Shown here in pieces: positions 5,322-12,177 of a stretch of 18,048 bases of DNA; within the stretch, counting starts at the first letter, position 1; every line of letters starts with the position of its first letter. Below the pieces are notes generated by a model. It was not told the origin of the DNA. It did not search any database and saw only the letters and a list, made by a program, of their open reading frames with translations. The position numbers and the translations under genes are program-made. The DNA is from Phycisphaerales bacterium (GTDB lineage: Bacteria > Planctomycetota > Phycisphaerae > Sedimentisphaerales > Anaerobacaceae). The DNA lies in contig DQCG01000272.1 in NCBI GenBank assembly GCA_003533825.1, positions 1-18,048 on the forward strand. The letters are read 5' to 3'.

Positions 5322-7225
5322 CGACTTCGAAGACAAACGAAAATCACAGAACCATTTCATTAGAACTAATGGCAATCGTCCTTCTCTTGTTCTTCGGTAG
5401 CGCTGTCAATGCAATGGATTTCGAACATGTTGTTATTGATGAAAACATTGGCGGCAGAACCGCGATCGGTGATATCGATGGTGACGGCTTCAACGACATC
5501 GTCGTTCATACATGGTCGAGCGACAGAGGTAAACAGAACGATGGAAAGATAGGCTGGTACAAATATCCCGATTGGCAGCGGTACAACATTGTCGACAGCG
5601 GCCACATCTTCGGCGACGGAGTGCTTGCCGTCGATCTGGACAAAGACGGTGACAACGATGTCGTCACGGCTAAAGGCAGCGACAATGAGGCCAGCGTATT
5701 TTGGTACGAGAATCCGGGTGGCAAAGCTACTTCAGGCTGGAAAGAACACAAACTGGCCACTGTCGAAAGAGGCAGTGAAGTCAAAGATGTCGAAGTGCAC
5801 GACATGGATCACGACGGCAAATCCGATGTGGTTGTCCGTACTAAGCACAAATTCGCCGTCTATTTCCAGAAGTCGCCCGACTCCTGGATCGAAGTAAAAA
5901 CTGACAATGCCGAACGCGAAGGGATGACAATCGGCGACGTCGACGGAGACGGGGACTACGACGTGGTGATGAATGGGTTCTGGCTGGAGAATCCCCGGCG
6001 CCCTCGCAGAGACACCTGGAAGAGACATGATATCGATCCGACGTGGTACGAGGACATTACTGGTGGCTGGCAGGATCACAGCGTCATGGCCGATGTTAAA
6101 GATTTGAATAATGATGGCAAAGCCGATGTAATTTTATCGCATTCGGAAAAAACCGGTTTCATCGTTGCATGGTATGAATCGGCTAATCCTAAGAGTGGTC
6201 CCGGTGCCTGGACTAAACATGATGTCGGCGTTGTCGATTACTGCCATACCCTTCGCGGCGATGATGTTGATCTGGACGGGGATATTGATATCGTCGCGGC
6301 CACCCTGATTAGAAAGAAGGTTCCTGAGATATGTGTATTTGTCAACGAAGGCAAGGGTCTCACCTGGCGGAAACAGCCGCTGGCTGCTGCGAGCGCCTAC
6401 AAAGCCAAGACCGGAGACATCGACAACGACGGTGACATCGATATCGTCACGGCCCGAAGTTGGGATATGGGGCCTCTGCAATTATGGCGCAATACTACTT
6501 CCGGCACCGCTGGAGAGATCGGCGTTGGAGCATCGCCGCCGCCGGGAGCAGAGGTCCTGATCGACGGAACCCGCAAAATGCTGGACGAGAAATGGACGTA
6601 TTGGGAAGGTCCGCGATTCGCATCCTCCCTGCCTATCAAGTGGGAGATTGTCGATGATCCCGTGGATCCGGGCAAAGTCGTCGCAAGCACGGACCCCGCC
6701 GGTGACGGAGGTAAGTATGGCGCTGCAGACATTGTTACTAAACAGAAATATCGAGATTTCCGGCTGCACATAGAGTTTTTGATTCCCCACAAAAAGGGCA
6801 ACAGCGGAGTCTATCTGCAAAATCGTTATGAGATACAGGTACTGGACGGCGACGGCGGAAAGCACGGAATGGCTGCCGTGATTAATGAGGCGGCGGGTCC
6901 ATACCACGCTTATAACGGCACGGGAAAATGGAACGCTTACGACATAAAATTCCGTGCCGCCAGGTTCAAGGACGGAAAGCTCACCGAAAAAGCAATAGTG
7001 ACTATTTTCTTTAACGGAGTGAGGGCGCACACGAATCATAAAATCCAAAAAGTCTGGGGCGGAAAAAACTCCGGCATTGACGGAGGCAATCAGGGCGGAA
7101 CAGGTATCACTGATGTGCCCGGTGGACTTAAGCTACAGTGCGAGGGCCATGAAGTATTGTATCGCAACGCCTGGATCAAAGAACTCGACATAAGAGAGCC
7201 GAACACCGACTGGGGTTCTGATTGA
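5309..7225 (+). CDS. secreted FG-GAP/VCBS beta-propeller protein with C-terminal 3-keto-disaccharide hydrolase (DUF1080) domain
   Basis: The ATG at 5309 follows AGGAG by 7 bases. Residues about 16-35 form a Sec signal peptide (ELMAIVLLLFFGSAVNA). Residues about 36-400 are a beta-propeller with seven Ca-binding D-x-D/N-x-D-G repeats, one per blade: GDIDGDG (54), VDLDKDG (108), HDMDHDG (164), GDVDGDG (209), KDLNNDG (264), DDVDLDG (318) and GDIDNDG (369). Residues about 413-630 form a jelly-roll domain of the 3-keto-disaccharide hydrolase/DUF1080 type, with the typical F/YRDFRLHIEF and NSGVYLQNRYEIQVLD motifs. Known members of this family act on 3-keto-glycosides made by Gfo/Idh-type oxidoreductases. 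No such oxidoreductase is in the window. The propeller may bind glycans or proteins. The domain calls are firm; the substrate is unknown. Confidence 0.9.
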   Translation: MENVATSKTNENHRTISLELMAIVLLLFFGSAVNAMDFEHVVIDENIGGRTAIGDIDGDGFNDIVVHTWSSDRGKQNDGKIGWYKYPDWQRYNIVDSGHIFGDGVLAVDLDKDGDNDVVTAKGSDNEASVFWYENPGGKATSGWKEHKLATVERGSEVKDVEVHDMDHDGKSDVVVRTKHKFAVYFQKSPDSWIEVKTDNAEREGMTIGDVDGDGDYDVVMNGFWLENPRRPRRDTWKRHDIDPTWYEDITGGWQDHSVMADVKDLNNDGKADVILSHSEKTGFIVAWYESANPKSGPGAWTKHDVGVVDYCHTLRGDDVDLDGDIDIVAATLIRKKVPEICVFVNEGKGLTWRKQPLAAASAYKAKTGDIDNDGDIDIVTARSWDMGPLQLWRNTTSGTAGEIGVGASPPPGAEVLIDGTRKMLDEKWTYWEGPRFASSLPIKWEIVDDPVDPGKVVASTDPAGDGGKYGAADIVTKQKYRDFRLHIEFLIPHKKGNSGVYLQNRYEIQVLDGDGGKHGMAAVINEAAGPYHAYNGTGKWNAYDIKFRAARFKDGKLTEKAIVTIFFNGVRAHTNHKIQKVWGGKNSGIDGGNQGGTGITDVPGGLKLQCEGHEVLYRNAWIKELDIREPNTDWGSD

Positions 7226-7266
7226 TCTGGATATTCTATAGCTTTCGCTTTAAGTAAGACCGCAAG

Positions 7267-8214
7267 GTGGATAGATCAAATAGTCAGTATAAGCAACCAG
7301 AGAAAGTCGTAATGGAAGTATGCAACATTGCTGGTTGGATAGTCGATATTGCCAGAGTTTTAGGCAAAGAAACAGAAGTAGCCAATACTTCGCACGATGC
7401 CTGGCGCTGGAAAAACGTCACAAAGAAAACCGATAAGGAAGATGCATTGAAGTTGGCTAAGCTATCGGCTATGAACCAAATCCCCACCTTACACATGCCT
7501 GTCAAGAAGGTGAGAGAGCATCGATCGCTTATAAAGTACAGAAAGAGGCTCGTAAAGAATAAGACAAGTATACAGAATTCCATCCGGGCAATCTTTTCCG
7601 GACAAGGGATATCAGGTGTTCCGAAGGGTAAGAGTGCCTGGAAGAAGGAGGGACTTGCGTGGTTTAGATCATATGCCAAACCACTGGGGAGAATAAAGGA
7701 TATCGAGCAGTTATGGCGTGGCAGGCTCTATGTTGAACTTCAAACATTTGAAGCTATCAGCAAAGCCTTAAAAAAAGTAGAAAATAAGCTCGATAAGCTC
7801 GGATCCGCTGATTCTCGAATCAGGCGATTGCAGACAATTCCCGGAGTCGGTCCGAGATTGGCTGAGACCGTTGTGGCGTTCCTGGATGATCCCAATAGAT
7901 TTCAGAACGGCAAGCACGTTGGCAGCTATGCCGGTCTTACCCCTAAACAGTATCAGTCCGGCCAGATGGAGCGGCAAGGAAGAATCAGCGGCCAGGGTAA
8001 TAGACTTCTGAGAAATCTACTCTTTGATATAAGCTGGTCATCGGTGCGATACAATCGGTGGGCTCGTGATACGTATAAGAAGTTATTAAGAGGCAGTAAA
8101 TCGAGAAAGAAGATAGCAATTACTGCATTGGCGAGGAAGTTATTAGTAAAGTGTTGGGCGATGCTACGAGATGAAAAGGATTGGAAATATGATATTCGAG
8201 AAGATGCAGCATAG
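7267..8214 (+). pseudogene. IS110-family transposase, 5'-truncated
   Basis: The frame matches an IS110-type transposase from about the end of the first DEDD block onward. It has VVMEVCNIAGWI with the catalytic Glu (E17 counting from GTG-7267), then KKTDKEDALKLAKL with D56 and D59. The C-terminal Tnp domain follows: LQTIPGVGPRLAETVVAF, YAGLTPKQYQSG, and the catalytic Ser (S241) in GRISGQGNRLLRNLL. The N-terminal ~45 residues with the first DEDD aspartate (G-x-D-x-x-K) are missing. An in-frame TAA lies just upstream of the GTG, and only 41 bases separate it from the previous gene's stop. In IS110 proper, the bridge RNA lies upstream of the transposase, so it would be lost here too. This is an immobile relic unless helped in trans. 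Confidence 0.85.
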
Positions 8215-8217
8215 AAG

Positions 8218-8293
8218 TCAATTTCACCTCCGCCTTTCTTTTGCCGCCTCATTTTCTTGCGAAGGCGGCAAAAGCGGACTACGGTGAAATTGA
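8218..8293. other. 76-base nested hairpin directly after the IS110 transposase
   Basis: The outer arms TCAATTTCACC (8218-8228) and GGTGAAATTGA (8283-8293) are perfect complements. So are the inner arms CTTTTGCCGCC (8238-8248) and GGCGGCAAAAG (8264-8274). TCCGC (8229-8233) can also pair with GCGGA (8274-8278). It starts 3 bases after the transposase stop. It could be a two-way terminator, a structured 3' end of the IS, or a palindromic interspersed repeat. Confidence 0.55.
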
Positions 8294-8642
8294 GCAAATA
8301 TTAGTGTGAGAACCGGTTTGGGAGATCTCTGAAGTTGAGGTTGTTCAAGTTTGAAGTTTGTTCTGATTTGTCTGGGTGACAACTCGAATTGAATACTGAG
8401 CGGAAATGCTCGTCAAACGGAATGGGTGTCGTCGTATAGTTTGATGGGACGCAGGTTAGAGACGAATAGAATTCACTGCTAAAACCCGAATAGAGGGATG
8501 AACCAATCAGACCAAATTAAGGACTTGACGAACCTGGCTTCATAGAGTATTCAATGCACGTGTTCAAGACTAAAAGGGCTGATAACTTTTTTGCTACCAC
8601 CCCTTTTACTATATTGGTTGTTTTGGTTCTTTATAAGGTGGT
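8294..8642. other. gene-free stretch between the IS relic and the LamG fossil
   Basis: No ORF with recognisable protein content is seen on either strand, and no RNA gene was recognised. The short open frame at 8554-8745 is not convincing and runs antisense to the LamG relic. The stretch may be decayed IS or gene sequence. Confidence 0.4.
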
Positions 8643-8786
8643 TTACTGTGTCAAGGCTGTGATTTCTTCTACGCTTAAGGCTACGTTGTATATGCGGATA
8701 TCGTCAATCAAACCGGACCATCAACTCGCTGGATCTAGATCTTGACCGGCGCCAATGTACAGACCTCCATTAAGACTGTCTCTCCC
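8643..8786 (-). pseudogene. LamG/concanavalin A-like domain fragment, decayed
   Basis: On the minus strand one frame reads GRDSLNGGLYIGAGQDLDPAS, a TGA stop (8721-8723), then WSGLIDDIRIYNVALSVEE, ITALTQ and a final TAA at 8643-8645. This is the hallmark C-terminus of bacterial LamG-like jelly-roll domains (LYIGA..., F/WSGLIDDVRIYNRALSAEEI). Only about 47 codons remain, one is a nonsense codon, and no upstream part of the protein can be followed. It is the tail of a former secreted LamG protein whose rest was removed, probably during the rearrangement that also left the IS110 relic. Confidence 0.7.
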
Positions 8787-8789
8787 CAC

Positions 8790-8818
8790 TTGCAACAGGA
8801 TTCGGAAATCGCTACAAT
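8790..8818 (+). promoter_or_regulatory. candidate sigma70-like promoter for the sulfatase/fucosidase run
   Basis: TTGCAA (8790-8795) and TACAAT (8813-8818) are 17 bases apart. Transcription would start near 8825 and leave about 38 bases of leader before the ATG at 8863. The -10 matches consensus at 5 of 6 positions and the -35 at 4 of 6. It adjoins the end of the LamG relic. Confidence 0.45.
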
Positions 8819-8862
8819 GTTGTCTGCGAATTGCCGGTATCGAAAGAATTGAAGGATAGCAA

Positions 8863-10314
8863 ATGAGATTAGACTCTGTCTATCACAATAAGGCTTCACG
8901 AATCAGTCGACGTCGTTTCTTGAAATCCTGCGTGGTAAGTGGACTGTTCGCGGGCAGCGCGTCAGCAGTACAGATAGTACCTAAACCAGCCAAAGAGACA
9001 GGTCGAGCTGTGGCCAAGTGTCCCAACATTATCTTCATCTTCGCCGATGACTGGGGCTATGGGGATATGGGTATACATGGAAGCACGTTCTGTAAGACAC
9101 CCCACCTCGACCGGATGGCTAAGGAAGGGATCGATTTTCAGCAGTTCACCGTTAGCAATCCTGTTTGTTCGCCCAGTCGGACGGCAGTGATGACGGGACA
9201 GTTCCCGGCGCGGCATTGTATTCACCGGCATTTTGCCTCGGTGGAACACCATCAGAAAGCGGGGATGCCTGACTGGCTGGATCCCAAGCTACCGCTGCTT
9301 CCCAAGCTTCTCAAGAAAGCGGGCTACATCACAGGGCATTTTGGCAAGTGGCATCTCACGAATCGTCACGTCCCGGACGCGCCGCTGCCAACGGAATACG
9401 GATATGATGAATATGGCGCTTTTAACGTTCCCGGCGTGCAGATCAGGACAGCCGAAACCTGCCCACGAACGGTTGATTTCATTCATCGCCATAGGTATCA
9501 GTCCTTCTTCATCAATGTGTGGCTGCATGAGACGCATACGCCGCACTATCCACTGGAAGAATACCTGGAACAATTTCAGCATCTCGACGAACAACAACGA
9601 GTCTATGCCGCTGTTGTAGCCGAAGCTGACGCTGGTATCGGATCCATTCTGAGCACATTGAAGGAGCTTGGACTCGACGAAAACACGCTGGTGATCTTCT
9701 CGTCCGACAACGGGCCGGAATGGACCGGTAAACGCAAAGCTACTGATGACAACTCCACCGGTCCGGGCCTGGGTACGTACTATTCGGTCGGGCAGACAGC
9801 CGGTCTCAAGGGTCAGAAACGCTCACTCTTTGCCGGGGGCATTCGTGTTCCCTTCATTGCCCGCTGGCCGGGGGGGATTCCAAAGGGCAGGGTGGATCGA
9901 ACTTCAGTTCTTTCCGCTGTGGACCTCTTCCCCACGTTCCTCGAACTGGCGGGACAGTCGCTACCGATAGATCTCAATCTGGACGGCGAGAGCATCGTCG
10001 CAGCACTCAAGGGCCTCGGATTCAAGCGAACTCAACCCATCCACTGGGAGTGGCGTGGTGGTCATGGGCCGCCCTATCTATGGCCCCACATGGGTATTCG
10101 GGATGACAAGTGGAAAATGATGGTCAACCAGGAACTCAATCGCACCGAATTATATGACATTGAAGCCGACTGGGCAGAGACGACCAATGTGGCGGAGTCT
10201 AACCCTGATGTCGTAAGTGCGTTGGCAAAGAAGGTGCTGGCCTTGAAAAGATCTCTGCCGGCAGAGCCGCCTGCGCATTGCTTTTCGAGAATGCGGGCGG
10301 AACAACGCGAATAA
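8863..10314 (+). CDS. Tat-exported sulfatase (arylsulfatase A-like, S1 type)
   Basis: Hydrolyses sulfate esters, probably on a polysaccharide. The ATG at 8863 follows AAGGA by 7 bases. The N-terminus has a Tat signal, SRRRFLKS (residues 15-22), then a hydrophobic stretch to about 36, so it would be exported folded. Core S1 signatures are present: metal-binding ADDWGYGD (D62, D63), the formylglycine motif C102-S-P-S-R followed by TAVMTG, GKWHL (161-165), HETHTPH (222-228) and SDNG (281-284). The modified Cys must be converted to formylglycine by FGE or an anaerobic maturase, neither of which is in the window. The 483-residue length is normal. It is the first gene of the run and is followed by a GH29 gene, which suggests desulfation paired with fucose release. 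The subfamily is not determined. Confidence 0.93.
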   Translation: MRLDSVYHNKASRISRRRFLKSCVVSGLFAGSASAVQIVPKPAKETGRAVAKCPNIIFIFADDWGYGDMGIHGSTFCKTPHLDRMAKEGIDFQQFTVSNPVCSPSRTAVMTGQFPARHCIHRHFASVEHHQKAGMPDWLDPKLPLLPKLLKKAGYITGHFGKWHLTNRHVPDAPLPTEYGYDEYGAFNVPGVQIRTAETCPRTVDFIHRHRYQSFFINVWLHETHTPHYPLEEYLEQFQHLDEQQRVYAAVVAEADAGIGSILSTLKELGLDENTLVIFSSDNGPEWTGKRKATDDNSTGPGLGTYYSVGQTAGLKGQKRSLFAGGIRVPFIARWPGGIPKGRVDRTSVLSAVDLFPTFLELAGQSLPIDLNLDGESIVAALKGLGFKRTQPIHWEWRGGHGPPYLWPHMGIRDDKWKMMVNQELNRTELYDIEADWAETTNVAESNPDVVSALAKKVLALKRSLPAEPPAHCFSRMRAEQRE

Positions 10315-10362
10315 GCTAAGATGAGTTTACATGATTCAACCATAGGCAGATTGGAGTTTCTA

Positions 10363-12156
10363 ATGATGGATACGACGAGACGATTAATCATTGCTCATAT
10401 TGCACTGGCCATGCTGGTATTCGCAGTGATGGCACAGGATGCCGGCGCTCAGAAGATGGATGAGATGTGGGGCCGACAGGTGATGATGCTCAAGGCGGTC
10501 GATGCCGAACGAGGCCAGCTTTTCGAGGATGGCAATTACGCGATGTTCATCCACTGGGGGCTCTATTCCAACATCGGGAACCTGTACAAGGGCAAGAGCT
10601 ACTACGGCATCGGCGAATGGATTATGAACCGAAACATGGCGGACATCCCCATCGATGAATACAAGGCGCTGGCGGGCAAGTTCAATCCCGTCAAGTTCGA
10701 CGCCGATGAGATCGCGAAACTGGCGAAAGATGCAGGGATGAAATACATCGTCATCACGTCGAAGCACCATGACGGTTTAGCCATGTACCATTCGAAGGTG
10801 AACAAGTTCAACATTGTGGACGCGACGCCATTCGGACGTGATCCGATGAAGGAACTGGCGAAGGCATGTCAGAAATATGGGCTTGGTCTGGGATTCTACT
10901 ACTCTCACAACCAGGATTGGACATTCCCGGGCGGCGGTAACGGGCCGAAGCAAACGGCAGATGGTAAGGATGCGGATTTCAAGTACTACTACGAGAACAA
11001 GTGCCGTCCTCAGGTCGAGGAGATCACTACGCACTACGGTCCGATTGCAATTGTTTGGTTTGACACGCCTGGACGGATACCGAGAGAGTATGTCGAGGAA
11101 CTGGTTCGGATTGTCCGCAAGAATCAGCCGAAGGCACTTGTCTCGGGTCGGGCTGGCTATGGACTGGGGGACTACCAGACGCTGGGCGATATGGAGGTGC
11201 CCAATGAAAACGTCGAAGGCATCTGGGAAACGGTGGATACTACGAATGACTCGTGGGCATATGCGTGGTACGACAATTATTGGAAGGCACCAAAGGAGAT
11301 TCTGCATCGCCTGGTATCCTGTGTAGGGCGAGGGGGCACGTATATGCTGAATATCGGGCCGAAAGGTGACGGGACGGTGCCGGAATTGGCGACTCGCACC
11401 TTGAGGAAAGCCGGAGAGTGGATCAGACGCTACCCGCAGGTCGTTTACGGGGCAGATGCGTCGCCCTGGAAGCATGCTTTGCCATGGGGCGATGTCACAG
11501 TGAAAAACAATACTCTCTTCCTGTGCGTATTCAATGAGCCCAAAAGCGGCGAATTGTATCTGCCCGGCCTGAAAACCAAGGTCAAGTCTGCATGTCTTCT
11601 GGACGGCAAGAAGAGAGGCACTAAACTGAAAGTCCGAACAATGGGCAACTGGACGAAGATACAATTACCTCCTCGTCCTGCTGAGAAACTGATTCCAGTC
11701 GTCCAGGTCGAGCTTGATGAATCACCTGAGGTGGATTCTTGCTGGGGAATAGATCCCGCACTTGAGACGACCATCCTCGCACAGTTTGCCGAGGTAACGG
11801 GTGCGAAGCAGGAGACAAAGAAATGGATGGAGAAGTTCGGCGAGTGGAAGCATTTGGTGCGTGTCTGGCAGTGGGCCGAAGGCGGCAAGGCATCATGGGA
11901 GGTCGATGTACTCAAATCTGGCTACTACAATGTGGATCTAACCTACAACGGAGAGGGTCGGATTGTTTGGGGTGTTGACGTGGCCGGTGGCCAGCACATT
12001 CAGAATCAGCAGAACTCGTCTCACAACTATCAGAAATTCCCGATTGGATGGATCAACTTCCCAGAACCGGGAAGATACACGGTTAGTGTCTCGTGCATTG
12101 AGGGCAACCTGGCCCAAGCCAGCCTCAAAGCCATTCACTTCACATTCGTGGATTGA
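10363..12156 (+). CDS. GH29 alpha-L-fucosidase-family protein with C-terminal accessory domain
   Basis: Predicted exo-alpha-L-fucosidase. An ATG at 10321 is in frame, but ATGATG at 10363 has TTGGAG 6-7 bases upstream and opens directly into a Sec signal peptide (TRRLIIAHIALAMLVF to about AGA), so I choose 10363. GH29 motifs (numbered from 10363): MFIHWGLYS (61-69), ITSKHHDG (131-138), GFYYSHNQDW (177-186), and the nucleophile D234 in IVWFD. MLNIGPKGDG (328-337) closes the barrel. A beta-rich second domain follows (about 360-455). The last ~130 residues (from about 465) resemble carbohydrate-binding or DUF5077-like jelly rolls; that call is weak. It starts 48 bases after the sulfatase stop, consistent with one transcript. 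A fucosidase call is the usual annotation for this family, but the exact sugar could differ. Confidence 0.88.
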   Translation: MMDTTRRLIIAHIALAMLVFAVMAQDAGAQKMDEMWGRQVMMLKAVDAERGQLFEDGNYAMFIHWGLYSNIGNLYKGKSYYGIGEWIMNRNMADIPIDEYKALAGKFNPVKFDADEIAKLAKDAGMKYIVITSKHHDGLAMYHSKVNKFNIVDATPFGRDPMKELAKACQKYGLGLGFYYSHNQDWTFPGGGNGPKQTADGKDADFKYYYENKCRPQVEEITTHYGPIAIVWFDTPGRIPREYVEELVRIVRKNQPKALVSGRAGYGLGDYQTLGDMEVPNENVEGIWETVDTTNDSWAYAWYDNYWKAPKEILHRLVSCVGRGGTYMLNIGPKGDGTVPELATRTLRKAGEWIRRYPQVVYGADASPWKHALPWGDVTVKNNTLFLCVFNEPKSGELYLPGLKTKVKSACLLDGKKRGTKLKVRTMGNWTKIQLPPRPAEKLIPVVQVELDESPEVDSCWGIDPALETTILAQFAEVTGAKQETKKWMEKFGEWKHLVRVWQWAEGGKASWEVDVLKSGYYNVDLTYNGEGRIVWGVDVAGGQHIQNQQNSSHNYQKFPIGWINFPEPGRYTVSVSCIEGNLAQASLKAIHFTFVD

Positions 12157-12177
12157 TTGGAAGGGGAATAAGCGTTC

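Noticed and set aside
8085..8110. Similarity of AGAGGCAGTAAA in the IS110 gene to the same 12 bases near 1275
   Set aside because: It is a single short match with divergent flanks. It does not support a second IS copy.
8554..8745. 63-aa plus-strand ORF upstream of the first sulfatase
   Set aside because: It has no ribosome binding site and is antisense to the LamG relic, which explains its coding-like look.
10777..11664. 295-aa minus-strand ORF
   Set aside because: It is antisense to the GH29 gene and has no domain signature.
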